From assembly GCF_003860525.1 (NCBI RefSeq), contig NZ_CP034161.1, positions 1,364,001 to 1,428,000 of the forward strand: DNA of 64,000 nt. The letters run 5' to 3'. The translations under genes were made by a program, and so were the position numbers. Origin of the DNA: Epilithonimonas vandammei (GTDB lineage Bacteria; Bacteroidota; Bacteroidia; Flavobacteriales; Weeksellaceae). The notes under the pieces are model-generated. The model saw only the letters and a list, made by a program, of their open reading frames with translations, ran no database searches and was not told where the DNA came from. Positions 9,009 to 17,644 of this stretch are shown piece by piece (the first letter of the stretch is position 1; the number at the start of each line of letters is the position of its first letter).

Positions 9009-9920
9009 ATGGATGTATCAATCATAATTGTAAACTATAATACATTAAAAATGACTAAAGAATGTATTGATACAATATTCAAATATACCAACGGTTTACA
9101 TTTTGAAGTTATATTGGTAGATAATGCTTCTGAAGATGGAAGTAAAGATTTTTTTGGAAAAGATGATCGAGTTACTTACATCTACTCCGAACAAAATTTA
9201 GGTTTTGGAAGAGCAAATAATTTAGGCTACGAGAAGTCAAACGGTCGTTATATTTTTTTATTAAATTCTGATACATTATTGATAGAAAATTCTGTATTGC
9301 ATTTCTTTCATTTTATGGAAAAGTTTTCCTCGGATTTTAAAATAGGAGCTTGTGGTTGTATACTAGTTGATATTAATTTACAACAAATACATTCTTATGG
9401 ATATTTCCCTTCAGTAAGAATGATCTTTAAAGATTTTTTAGTGTATTCAAAAAAAATATTGAGAATAAAGAAAGGAATCAATGAACAATTAGTTTTTAAT
9501 GAAAATGGATCTATAGATGTAGATTATATTACCGGAGCAGATCTATTTTTACGAAAAGAATATATAGAAAATTTGTCTACTTTTTTTGAGTCCGATTATT
9601 TTATGTACTATGAAGAAACTGATTTGCAATATAGAATGGCTGTGCAGGGTTATAAAAGATGTATTATAAATAATACTAAAATCATTCATTTGGAAGGAGG
9701 AAGTTTAAACACCCAAGAATTTAAGAAAAAAAGTGTATTTAAATTTTATAATACCATGCTCCCTAGTATGTATTTATTTTTAAATAAAAATTATAAACCA
9801 ATTAGAAAATTAACTTACTTATTTGCATTCAATCTTCTAGTTTTTCCTAAAATTCTATTAAAAAAAATGACCTTTGAGGAAAGAATAAAACTCATTTCAC
9901 TTAATTTTAAAAAAAAATAA
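9009..9920 (+). CDS. GT2-family glycosyltransferase (rhamnosyltransferase-like)
   Basis: This 303-residue GT-A fold protein opens with VSIIIVNYNTLKMTKECID and carries the metal-binding DxD-type stretch LLNSDT (~84-89). The acceptor-side segment YEETDLQYRM (~199-208) follows. These are marks of GT2 enzymes of the WbbL/RfbF type, which often transfer rhamnose from dTDP-rhamnose. The rfbC gene later in the locus makes rhamnose a reasonable guess but does not prove it. It starts 14 bases after the GT2 remnant and ends 3 bases before the polymerase gene. Confidence 0.88.
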   Translation: MDVSIIIVNYNTLKMTKECIDTIFKYTNGLHFEVILVDNASEDGSKDFFGKDDRVTYIYSEQNLGFGRANNLGYEKSNGRYIFLLNSDTLLIENSVLHFFHFMEKFSSDFKIGACGCILVDINLQQIHSYGYFPSVRMIFKDFLVYSKKILRIKKGINEQLVFNENGSIDVDYITGADLFLRKEYIENLSTFFESDYFMYYEETDLQYRMAVQGYKRCIINNTKIIHLEGGSLNTQEFKKKSVFKFYNTMLPSMYLFLNKNYKPIRKLTYLFAFNLLVFPKILLKKMTFEERIKLISLNFKKK

Positions 9921-9923
9921 TTT

Positions 9924-11006
9924 ATGATTGAGTTATTATGTTTTATATTTATTTTATTCGGAACATTATTTAGAAGAGGTAAATTATTAGCTTTCTTTTT
10001 TTTAGTTTTTTTATGGATTTGTTTTGGTTGGAGTGGGGAAAATGCAGATACAAATATCTATCTTTTTAGATACAAATATTATAAAGACATTACTAGTACC
10101 ACAGAACCAATCTTTACTTATTTGGTGAAAATTTCCAATTCTTTTGATTTAAATTATTATGGATTTCTAATTATTACATCATTATTTTTCATAATTTCTT
10201 TGATGATATTGGTAAAGAAATTAGAAGTTAAATATGTTCTGGTTCCCTATGTGCTTTTTTTAATATTCCCATTTGTGATGTCTGTGGTTATAGTTAGATT
10301 TACATTAGCTGCAGCTTTTATAATATACGGTTTTTCTTTTTTGGTAGACAAGAAAAAGTACTGGTGGCAGATTTATACATTATGTGTTATTATCGCATCT
10401 TTAATACACTCCTCTTCTGTTTTTTTTATCTTACTATTAATGGTGAATAATTTTTCAGTAAAAAAAATAATTCGTATCTCTATTATATTTTTGTTAGCTT
10501 TATTATTTATTTCAACATTACTTAAATATGTTATTAATGCGGATGTATTATTTTTGTCAGAAAAAATGAGTGAGGTGAATAACGAGGTAGAAAACATGGA
10601 GAAAACCTCTTTCAATTATTACTTTGGAACCATTACACGAACTTTAATACCTTTTTGTGTTTTCCTATTTTCCTATTTTAAATTTTACAAAAAAAATATT
10701 ACAAAGTACTCTGCAAAAACTGTAAATATAATAGAAACTACTCTAAAAATTAATCTTCTTTTTCTTTCTTCAATTGGACTTTATTTTATTTCCGTAGATT
10801 TTTCCAGACTTTTGTTTCCTTTGCTTTTTCTTAATTATTGTGTGTATGCTTTGATAATGGAAAAAAGCAAAGCGAATATGATGCTTATGTTAATATTGTT
10901 AATAAGTTGTGGTTTGGAGCTTTATTTGTTAGTGTTGAGATATGATTTTATGGTTGAGAATGTGTTTGAACCTTTTTTTAATAATAGATTATTTGAAGAT
11001 TTATAA
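9924..11006 (+). CDS. wzy: EpsG/Wzy-type polysaccharide polymerase
   Basis: The 360-residue protein is strongly hydrophobic, with roughly ten membrane segments. A polar stretch after the first ones (GENADTNIYLFRYKYYKD, ~33-50) is the EpsG-family signature, with Asp and Tyr-rich residues at the membrane edge. Wzy polymerases join flipped repeat units in the periplasm and are poorly conserved, so the call rests on topology, this motif and position among glycosyltransferases. No other gene in the locus fits the polymerase role. Spacing is 3 bases from the GT2 gene and 1 base to the next start. Confidence 0.82.
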   Translation: MIELLCFIFILFGTLFRRGKLLAFFFLVFLWICFGWSGENADTNIYLFRYKYYKDITSTTEPIFTYLVKISNSFDLNYYGFLIITSLFFIISLMILVKKLEVKYVLVPYVLFLIFPFVMSVVIVRFTLAAAFIIYGFSFLVDKKKYWWQIYTLCVIIASLIHSSSVFFILLLMVNNFSVKKIIRISIIFLLALLFISTLLKYVINADVLFLSEKMSEVNNEVENMEKTSFNYYFGTITRTLIPFCVFLFSYFKFYKKNITKYSAKTVNIIETTLKINLLFLSSIGLYFISVDFSRLLFPLLFLNYCVYALIMEKSKANMMLMLILLISCGLELYLLVLRYDFMVENVFEPFFNNRLFEDL

Positions 11007-11007
11007 T

Positions 11008-12231
11008 ATGGAAAGAAGATATTATTTATTAATTGTATTTACATTTTTTAATATAATTATAAATTGCCAATTAAAACATAGTCAAAATATCCAATTCAAT
11101 AAATTTGATAAAATGCTAATGGTAGGCTACCAAGGTTGGTTTGCTGCTCCAGCTGATGGGGCTAATATTGGATGGTATAAATATGCTAAAGACTGGAAAT
11201 TTGATAACAGTGTTTCAAAATTTGATTTGTGGCCAGATGTGAAGGAATATAAAAAAGTTTACAAAACACCTGTAACTAACTTAGATGGCAGTGCAACGTA
11301 TCTATTTAGTTCCAATGATGAATCTACAGTAGATTTGCATTTGAAATGGATGAAAGATTATAGCATCGATGGTCTTTTTGTACAAAGATTTTTTTTAGCC
11401 TTACATGATGCTACTAGAAACCACCATATAAAAGTTTTAAAAAATATATTAAAATATGGAAATCAATACAAAAGAGCTGTTTCTGTGATGTATGATTTAA
11501 GTGGGTTGCAATATGATAAGGATGCGGATGTGATAATAGAAGATTGGAAATTTTTAGTGGACAGCATAAAAGTTACTTCTAGTAAAGGGAATCCATATTT
11601 GTATAACAATAGTAGACCTGTAGTCGCTTTATATGCCGCAGGATATTCAGGAAATCCTGATACTTTAAAACAATTTGGAAAGATAATAAATTTTCTTAAA
11701 AATGATAAAAAATATGGAAATTGTACCATTGTTTTAGGAGTTCCCTTCTATTGGAGAACACTAAATAATGATGCTAGAAATGATCCTAAATTACATGAAT
11801 TAATCAAAACGGTTGATTATATTTTTCCTTGGTCAGTTGGACGTATAACCAGTAATAATGTTAATGAAATTTATAATCTTCAAGAGGCAGATCTCCAGTG
11901 GTGTAAAAAATATAATGTTGGTTATTTGCCCGTCATTTATCCAGGATTTAGTTGGCATAATGCAATTAATGATTCGCCTTTGGATTTAATTCCCAGAGAA
12001 GGAGGTGCTTTTTATAAATCGTTAATCAACAATGTGAAAAAATTAAAAGTAAGAAATGTTTACGTAGCGATGTTCGATGAGATTGATGAAGGAACCGCTA
12101 TTTTTAAAATTTCAAAAACTCCACCACAAACAAAAACCATGAAATTTGTACCTCTGGATAAAAATCTATCTGAAGATTATTATTTAAAATTATCTGGAGA
12201 TTTAGCCAATTTTTTTAAAAAATATAATTAA
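11008..12231 (+). CDS. GH99/GH71-like lipoprotein, predicted polysaccharide hydrolase
   Basis: I place the start at ATG 11008, one base after the wzy stop. The resulting 407-residue protein begins with a lipoprotein signal ending IIINC (Cys20); the longer upstream frame overlaps wzy and has no signal peptide. The mature part has GH99/GH71-like features: MVGYQGWFAAPADG near its start, DYSIDGLFVQRF in the middle and FDEIDEGTA (~356-364) near the end. The last corresponds to the acidic active-site strand of GH99 endo-alpha-mannosidases and related xylosidase/arabinosidase-type proteins. It would act on the cell surface or in the periplasm. Within a capsule operon it may trim, release or edit the polysaccharide. 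Substrate is unknown. Confidence 0.75.
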   Translation: MERRYYLLIVFTFFNIIINCQLKHSQNIQFNKFDKMLMVGYQGWFAAPADGANIGWYKYAKDWKFDNSVSKFDLWPDVKEYKKVYKTPVTNLDGSATYLFSSNDESTVDLHLKWMKDYSIDGLFVQRFFLALHDATRNHHIKVLKNILKYGNQYKRAVSVMYDLSGLQYDKDADVIIEDWKFLVDSIKVTSSKGNPYLYNNSRPVVALYAAGYSGNPDTLKQFGKIINFLKNDKKYGNCTIVLGVPFYWRTLNNDARNDPKLHELIKTVDYIFPWSVGRITSNNVNEIYNLQEADLQWCKKYNVGYLPVIYPGFSWHNAINDSPLDLIPREGGAFYKSLINNVKKLKVRNVYVAMFDEIDEGTAIFKISKTPPQTKTMKFVPLDKNLSEDYYLKLSGDLANFFKKYN

Positions 12232-12238
12232 TAAAAAT

Positions 12239-13297
12239 ATGATCATTGTAAACTCAAGATTTTTAACACAGCCCATTACAGGAGTGCAAAGATTTGCAAT
12301 AGAAATATCTTTGCAGTTAAAAAAACTTTTTGGCAATGATATCAGATTTATTTCGCCTCATAATATCTTACAAAAGGAAATAGCTGAAAAATTAGAAGTT
12401 GAGATTGTCGGAAAAAGATCAGGACATTTATGGGAACAATTAGATTTACCTAGATTTTTAAAATCAAAAGATAGTCCCTTACTTATTAATCTAACCAATA
12501 CAGCACCTTTATTCTATAAAAATAAATTAACTACAATACACGATGTTGCTTTTTTAGTTTATCCTAAAGCTTATTCTAAAATATTCTACTATTCTTATAA
12601 AGTTTTTATTCCGAAAATCATCGCAGGCTCAAAAAAAGTGGTAACTGTTAGTGAATTTTCTAAATCTGAAATTTATAAATATTATCCTAAAATAAATAAA
12701 AATATTGAAGTAGTTTATAATGCTGTAAGTAATATATTTGAGAGGTTTGATAAAAATATAAATGATAAAGAAAACAACTTTTTAGCAGTTTCTTCTATCA
12801 ACCAAAGAAAAAACTTTTCATTAATACTTAAAAGTTTTTCTCTAATTAAAAATGAGTATCCTAATTATAAATTATTTATTATTGGAGATATAAATAATTC
12901 TAATTTTGGTGATACAGATTTAAGTCTGTATTTAAAAGACGAAAATATAAAATTTCTTGGACGTGTTTCAGATGAATCACTTGTTGATTATTATAGTAAA
13001 GCCTTAGCATTTATATATCCATCTTTTTATGAAGGTTTTGGAATTCCTCCTCTAGAAGCCCAAGCCTGTGGATGTCCAGTTATACTAGCTAAAACATCAT
13101 CTTTGCCAGAAGTTTTTAAAGATAGTGGGTTATATTGTGATCCTCATTCTGAAATAGAATTGAAAAATATCATGATTGAATTAATTAAAAATCAAAAATT
13201 GAGGATAGAATTATCGGAAAAAGGTTACAAAAACGCAGACCGTTTCTCGTGGAAAAAAAGTGGAGTAGCTTTTAAAAATATAATCGATTCTTTGTAA
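12239..13297 (+). CDS. GT4-family glycosyltransferase (mannosyltransferase-like)
   Basis: The 352-residue GT-B protein opens with FLTQPITGVQRFAIEI, the GG/G-loop form seen in mannosyltransferase-type GT4 enzymes. It has EGFGIPPLE (~265-273) as its EX7E motif, followed by AQACGCPVI. It starts 7 bases after the GH99-like gene, so the two are one transcription unit. It should add one residue of the repeat unit in the cytoplasm. Sugar and linkage are not predictable. Base composition is as A/T-rich as its neighbours. Confidence 0.88.
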   Translation: MIIVNSRFLTQPITGVQRFAIEISLQLKKLFGNDIRFISPHNILQKEIAEKLEVEIVGKRSGHLWEQLDLPRFLKSKDSPLLINLTNTAPLFYKNKLTTIHDVAFLVYPKAYSKIFYYSYKVFIPKIIAGSKKVVTVSEFSKSEIYKYYPKINKNIEVVYNAVSNIFERFDKNINDKENNFLAVSSINQRKNFSLILKSFSLIKNEYPNYKLFIIGDINNSNFGDTDLSLYLKDENIKFLGRVSDESLVDYYSKALAFIYPSFYEGFGIPPLEAQACGCPVILAKTSSLPEVFKDSGLYCDPHSEIELKNIMIELIKNQKLRIELSEKGYKNADRFSWKKSGVAFKNIIDSL

Positions 13298-13363
13298 TTT
13301 AATTATTTTCAATGATCATAAAATAAAGTAAAATAAAAAATTAATTTTGAATTAAAATATTTA

Positions 13364-14416
13364 ATGAGAATTTTACATATTTTAAATGAATTTGACAATG
13401 CAGGAAATGGCATAGTGAATGTTTGCTGTGATTTGGTTTGTGAACAATCGAGACTAAACCACGATGTATTAGTAGTATCATCTGGCGGCGAATATGTGAC
13501 CTTAATAGAAAAATTTGGAGCAAAGCATTTTTATTTAGACCAATCACGTACGCTTATTAATTTGCCAATAATGATGATAAGGTTTAAAGAAATAGTTAAA
13601 GAGTTTAACCCCGATATAATTCATGCTCATATGATGACAGGGACTGTAATAGCTAATTTATTTAAATATTTTTATAAATATAAAATCATTACAACTGTAC
13701 ATAATGAGTATCAAAAATCTGCTGTACTTATGAAATTTGCTGATATAACTGTAGGTGTAAGCGATGCCGTTACTCAAGCAATGTTAAATAGGGGTGTATC
13801 TGCTGAAAAAGCAGTAACCATTAAAAATGGTGTTTTGAACAGTCCTAGAAGAAAAAAGATACAAGATATTACTCCACTGCAATTAAAAAAACCAGCTATT
13901 GTAACAATTGGACAATTATCTAAGAGGAAAGGTTCGGATATTTTATATGAAGCATTTAAAAATGTATATGATGTAATACCAGACGTTAATTTATATTATA
14001 TTGGAAATCCAGATTGGAAAGAACTAGTTGAAATTGTCCAATCTTCTGATTACAAAAATAATATTCATTTTGTAGGTTTAGAAAAAGAACCCTTAAAATA
14101 TTTGTTATCTGCAGATTTATTTGTGTTTCCTTCACTCAAAGAACCATTTGGTCTCGCATTAATTGAGGCAAGAGAAGCCAAATTACCAATTATTGCTAGT
14201 AATGTTGATGGGATTCCGGAAGCATTGGACGGGGGAACTGCTGGAATATTAGTTAAGCCCAATCATGTTAATGAGCTTTCAGAAAAAATTATAACTTTAT
14301 TACAAGATAAAAGTCTAGCTGCTAATTATAGACAAAAAGCTTATCATGGTATTGAAAAATTTACCATAAAGCAGATGAATGATAAATACTTAGATGCTTA
14401 TAAATCATTACTTTAA
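13364..14416 (+). CDS. GT4-family glycosyltransferase
   Basis: This 350-residue protein has the GT4 layout: RILHILNEFDNAGNGIVNV at the N-terminus, VTIGQLSKRKGSDIL at the start of the second Rossmann domain, and EPFGLALIE (~260-268) as the EX7E motif. The 66-base gap before it is A/T-only and is the largest in this part of the locus, but I see no clear -7 box in it. Function is one glycosyl transfer in repeat-unit assembly. Donor unknown. Confidence 0.88.
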   Translation: MRILHILNEFDNAGNGIVNVCCDLVCEQSRLNHDVLVVSSGGEYVTLIEKFGAKHFYLDQSRTLINLPIMMIRFKEIVKEFNPDIIHAHMMTGTVIANLFKYFYKYKIITTVHNEYQKSAVLMKFADITVGVSDAVTQAMLNRGVSAEKAVTIKNGVLNSPRRKKIQDITPLQLKKPAIVTIGQLSKRKGSDILYEAFKNVYDVIPDVNLYYIGNPDWKELVEIVQSSDYKNNIHFVGLEKEPLKYLLSADLFVFPSLKEPFGLALIEAREAKLPIIASNVDGIPEALDGGTAGILVKPNHVNELSEKIITLLQDKSLAANYRQKAYHGIEKFTIKQMNDKYLDAYKSLL

Positions 14417-14431
14417 AAAAACTAATAATAT

Positions 14432-15550
14432 ATGAAAGTTGCAATTATTCAGGAATGGCTAGTCTCAGTAGGGGGGTCGGATAAAGTTGTAAAAGCAATA
14501 TCTGATATTTTCCCTGATGCAGATCTATATACACTGGTTGCAGATAAAGATGTATGCCAAGAGTTAGGGATAGATTATTCCAAAGTTCATACATCTTTAA
14601 TACAGAAGCTTCCTTTTGGAGCAAAAAAGTATAAGATGTATCTTCCCTTATTTCCTTATGTTATAGAGCAATTTGATTTGCGCGGATATGATGTGGTTAT
14701 ATCATCATCTCACGCTGTAGCCAAAGGAGTGCTTACAAAAGCTGATCAATTACATATCTCCTACTGTCATTCTCCTATAAGATATGTTTGGGATATGTAT
14801 AATGAGTATCTTGAAGAAGCTAGCCTTGCAAAGGGATTTAAAAGTTTTTTAGCAAGATACATGCTACATAGAATTAGAAAATGGGATGTTTTATCAAGTT
14901 TTCGAGTAGATCATTTTATTAGTAATTCTAATAACGTTGGAAAAAGAATCAAAAAAACTTATAGGAGAGATTGTGTAACAATATATCCAAACATAGATAT
15001 TTCTAGTTTTACTCCTTGGTATGAAAAAGAGGATTTTTACTTGACTAGTAGTAGATTGGTTCCTTATAAAAAGGTTGATGTAATTGTGAAGGCTTTTAAT
15101 CAAATGCCAGATAAGAACCTAGTAGTTATTGGATCGGGCCCAGACTATGAAAAAATAAAAAAAATAGCCAAATCTAATATTACAATAATGGGATATCAAC
15201 CATTTGATGTGTTGAAAGACAAAATGCAGAAGGCTAAAGCATTTGTTTTTGCGGCAGATGAAGATTTTGGCATGATTCCAATTGAAGCGCAAGCCTGTGG
15301 TACACCTGTTATTGCGTTTGGAAAAGGTGGATCTCTTGAGACCGTAGTAAATAATGAAACCGGACTCTATTTTTATGAGCAAACATCCGAATCTATAATT
15401 GATGCTGTATCAAGATTTGAACAAATAGGAGGTACTTTTGATTATAACAAAATTAGAAACCACGCAGAAAAATTTTCTGAAGAGCGTTTTAAGGAAGAAA
15501 TAAAAAACTATGTTGTAGAAAAGCATAATGAATTTTTAAAAAATAAATGA
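14432..15550 (+). CDS. GT4-family glycosyltransferase (WbaZ-like)
   Basis: The 372-residue protein begins KVAIIQEWLVSVGGSDKVV, followed by ISYCHSPIRYVWDMY near residues 109-123. The HSPIRYVWD segment is characteristic of WbaZ-type GT4 mannosyl-/glycosyltransferases. EDFGMIPIE (~277-285) is the EX7E motif. It is the third GT4 gene in succession. Its TGA stop overlaps the next gene's ATG by four bases (ATGA), so the two are translationally coupled. Confidence 0.88.
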   Translation: MKVAIIQEWLVSVGGSDKVVKAISDIFPDADLYTLVADKDVCQELGIDYSKVHTSLIQKLPFGAKKYKMYLPLFPYVIEQFDLRGYDVVISSSHAVAKGVLTKADQLHISYCHSPIRYVWDMYNEYLEEASLAKGFKSFLARYMLHRIRKWDVLSSFRVDHFISNSNNVGKRIKKTYRRDCVTIYPNIDISSFTPWYEKEDFYLTSSRLVPYKKVDVIVKAFNQMPDKNLVVIGSGPDYEKIKKIAKSNITIMGYQPFDVLKDKMQKAKAFVFAADEDFGMIPIEAQACGTPVIAFGKGGSLETVVNNETGLYFYEQTSESIIDAVSRFEQIGGTFDYNKIRNHAEKFSEERFKEEIKNYVVEKHNEFLKNK

Positions 15551-16518
15551 TGAATTACTATATCTTTGGAGGTTCCGGTTTTATCGGAACCCATTTAATC
15601 AATTTATTATCACAAAAATTTGGTGGTAGTAATATTTATAATTTAGATATTGTAGAGAACAATCATTCAGGAAAATCAATATTTATATACTGTGATGTAA
15701 GATATGAGATTACTCTTAACATTCCAGTTACAGAGAATGACATCATTTTTAATTTTTCTGCGGTTCATACCACTCCAGGTCATCCGGATCACGAATATTT
15801 CGAAACCAATATCAAAGGGGCAGAAAATGTGACTGCATTTGCTGAACAATTTAATATTAAAAAAATTCTTTTCACATCATCCATTGCACCTTATGGAGCT
15901 TCAGAAGAGATGAAAACAGAGGAAACTCTTCCTATGCCTAATACGCCATACGGTATATCAAAATTTGTTGCAGAGAAAATTCATATGGTGTGGCAAGCAA
16001 AAGCTGAGTCAGAGAGGCAATTAACAGTTTTAAGACCAGGAGTCGTTTTTGGAAAAGGAGAGAATGGCAATTTTACAAGATTATATTGGGGTATTAAAAA
16101 AAATCGTTTTTTTTATCCTGGTAGAAAAGATACAGTCAAAGCTAGTATATATGTAAAGGACCTCGTGAATTTTATGCTTTACAAAATAAGTAGAGATAAA
16201 AAAAATATAGAAATTTTTAATTGTGCATACGAACCTGCTTTTACAATTGAGGAAATATCCAATGCAATGATGAAAGCGACCAATATGAATCGTAAAATCT
16301 ACAAAATTCCAGGTGGTTTGTTGAAATTTGCTGCAGGAATCATTGGAGCAATGGGCGGAAAATCATTTGGAATACATCCCGATCGAGTAAATAAACTCAT
16401 GATTTCCACAAATATTAACGGTGAAAAAATGAAAAATAGCGGGTATCAGTTTTTATATACGTTTGATGAAGCTTTAGAAGATTGGTTTAAAGATAATGAT
16501 AAGCGATTTCTTAAATAA
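15547..16518 (+). CDS. NAD-dependent nucleotide-sugar epimerase/dehydratase
   Basis: This 323-residue extended SDR protein has the NAD-binding GGSGFIG at residues 8-14. The serine segment FTSSIAPYG precedes the catalytic YGISK (Tyr ~135, Lys ~139). Length fits UDP-sugar epimerases and dehydratases. The C-terminal half (FEPAF-like substrate region, then the IPGGLLKFAAGIIG stretch) resembles enzymes of the UDP-glucose 4-epimerase superfamily, but I cannot assign the reaction. The start lies inside the stop of the preceding GT4 gene. A second ATG follows immediately and would reduce the overlap to one base. Confidence 0.85.
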   Translation: MMNYYIFGGSGFIGTHLINLLSQKFGGSNIYNLDIVENNHSGKSIFIYCDVRYEITLNIPVTENDIIFNFSAVHTTPGHPDHEYFETNIKGAENVTAFAEQFNIKKILFTSSIAPYGASEEMKTEETLPMPNTPYGISKFVAEKIHMVWQAKAESERQLTVLRPGVVFGKGENGNFTRLYWGIKKNRFFYPGRKDTVKASIYVKDLVNFMLYKISRDKKNIEIFNCAYEPAFTIEEISNAMMKATNMNRKIYKIPGGLLKFAAGIIGAMGGKSFGIHPDRVNKLMISTNINGEKMKNSGYQFLYTFDEALEDWFKDNDKRFLK

Positions 16519-16555
16519 TCTTAATTTAATTTTTAGTTTCCATTGGTTATTTTCT

Positions 16556-16563
16556 TACATTTG
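16556..16563 (+). promoter_or_regulatory. -7 box (TACATTTG) before the cytidylyltransferase gene
   Basis: TACATTTG fits TAnnTTTG and lies 19 bases before the ATG at 16583, in a 64-base gap. TTTA sits at the -33 distance in place of TTTG. The last three genes of the locus may therefore be transcribed separately from the glycosyltransferases. Confidence 0.5.
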
Positions 16564-16582
16564 TTCAACAAACTAAGAAATT

Positions 16583-17020
16583 ATGAAAACACAAAAAATA
16601 GGCATCACCTTTTCTTCATTCGATCTACTCCATGCAGGCCACATTAAAATGCTGGAAGAGGCAAAAACAGTCTGTGATTATCTAATTGTAGGTCTTCAAA
16701 TGGATCCAACTATTGACAGACCACACAAAAACAAACCTACACAATCTGTTGTAGAACGCTATATTCAATTAAAAGCTTGCCGCTCTGTGGACGAAATTAT
16801 CCCCTATAATACAGAAGAGGATTTACTAGACGTGCTAAAATCCTTTGTAATTGACGTCAGAATTATTGGCGATGATTACAGAGACAAAGAATTTACAGGA
16901 AAGCACTATTGTGAAGAAAAAGGCATCGAAATCTATTTCAATAAACGAGATCACCGTTTCTCCAGCTCAGCTCTTAAAAAAGCTGTTTTTGAACAAGAAT
17001 TAAAAAAAATAAATCAATAA
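16583..17020 (+). CDS. TagD-like cytidylyltransferase (nucleotidyl transferase superfamily)
   Basis: The 145-residue protein has the nucleotide-binding HAGH at residues 17-20 and a C-terminal RFSSSALKK in place of the RTEGISTT segment of TagD. Length and motifs match single-domain cytidylyltransferases that form CDP-glycerol or other CDP-activated alcohols from a phosphate ester and CTP. The altered C-terminal motif and lack of a CDP-glycerol phosphotransferase in the window leave the substrate open. Its base composition is closer to housekeeping genes than to the core glycosyltransferases, and it has its own -7 box. Confidence 0.82.
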   Translation: MKTQKIGITFSSFDLLHAGHIKMLEEAKTVCDYLIVGLQMDPTIDRPHKNKPTQSVVERYIQLKACRSVDEIIPYNTEEDLLDVLKSFVIDVRIIGDDYRDKEFTGKHYCEEKGIEIYFNKRDHRFSSSALKKAVFEQELKKINQ

Positions 17021-17029
17021 AAGTTAATA

Positions 17030-17575
17030 ATGAAGGTAAAATCTACACCATTACAAGATTGTTATATTATAGAACCTACAGTTTTTGAAGATGACCGCGG
17101 TTACTTTTTTGAAAAATTTAATGAAAAAACTTTTGAAGAATTAACCAGCCAAAACGGACATTTTGTACAGGATAATATTTCAAAATCTTCCTATGGTGTA
17201 CTGAGAGGTCTTCATTTGCAAAAAGGCGAACACGCCCAAGCAAAACTCGTTTCGTGCCTCGAAGGTAAAGTTTTAGATGTGGCGGTGGATCTAAGACCGG
17301 ATTCTCCGACTTTTGGAAAATGGTATAGTATAGAACTTACGGCAGAGAATAAACTGCAATTATATGTTCCGCGTGGTTTCGGGCATGGTTTTTCTGTTTT
17401 AAGTAAAACAGCAGTTTTTTCCTATAAATGTGACAATTTTTATAACAAAGAATCGGAAGGCGGCGTTTTGTGGAATGATAGTGATCTGAATATAGATTGG
17501 CAGTTGCCAAAAAAAGATGTGATCCTTTCAGAAAAAGACATGGTTATGCCAGCCTTTTCGAAAGGTAATTTTTAG
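17030..17575 (+). CDS. rfbC: dTDP-4-dehydrorhamnose 3,5-epimerase
   Basis: This 181-residue cupin protein matches RfbC/RmlC in length and motifs. LRGLHLQ carries the catalytic base His62, and DVAVDLRPDSPTFGKW, YVPRGFGHGF and the Tyr-containing FSYKCDNFY follow. It epimerises C3 and C5 of dTDP-4-keto-6-deoxyglucose on the way to dTDP-L-rhamnose. The other three rhamnose genes (rfbA, rfbB, rfbD) are not in the window. They may lie upstream of base 1 or elsewhere, or this enzyme may serve a different 6-deoxy sugar. It starts 9 bases after the cytidylyltransferase gene. Confidence 0.93.
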   Translation: MKVKSTPLQDCYIIEPTVFEDDRGYFFEKFNEKTFEELTSQNGHFVQDNISKSSYGVLRGLHLQKGEHAQAKLVSCLEGKVLDVAVDLRPDSPTFGKWYSIELTAENKLQLYVPRGFGHGFSVLSKTAVFSYKCDNFYNKESEGGVLWNDSDLNIDWQLPKKDVILSEKDMVMPAFSKGNF

Positions 17576-17644
17576 TACAAAAAACTTCTAATCAAACATA
17601 TTCAGTTACTTCGTAGTATTCTGAACAAAATGACGTAATTAGAT

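Noticed and set aside
10942..11007. Longer N-terminus of the GH99-like protein
   Set aside because: It overlaps wzy and would hide the lipoprotein signal that starts at 11008.
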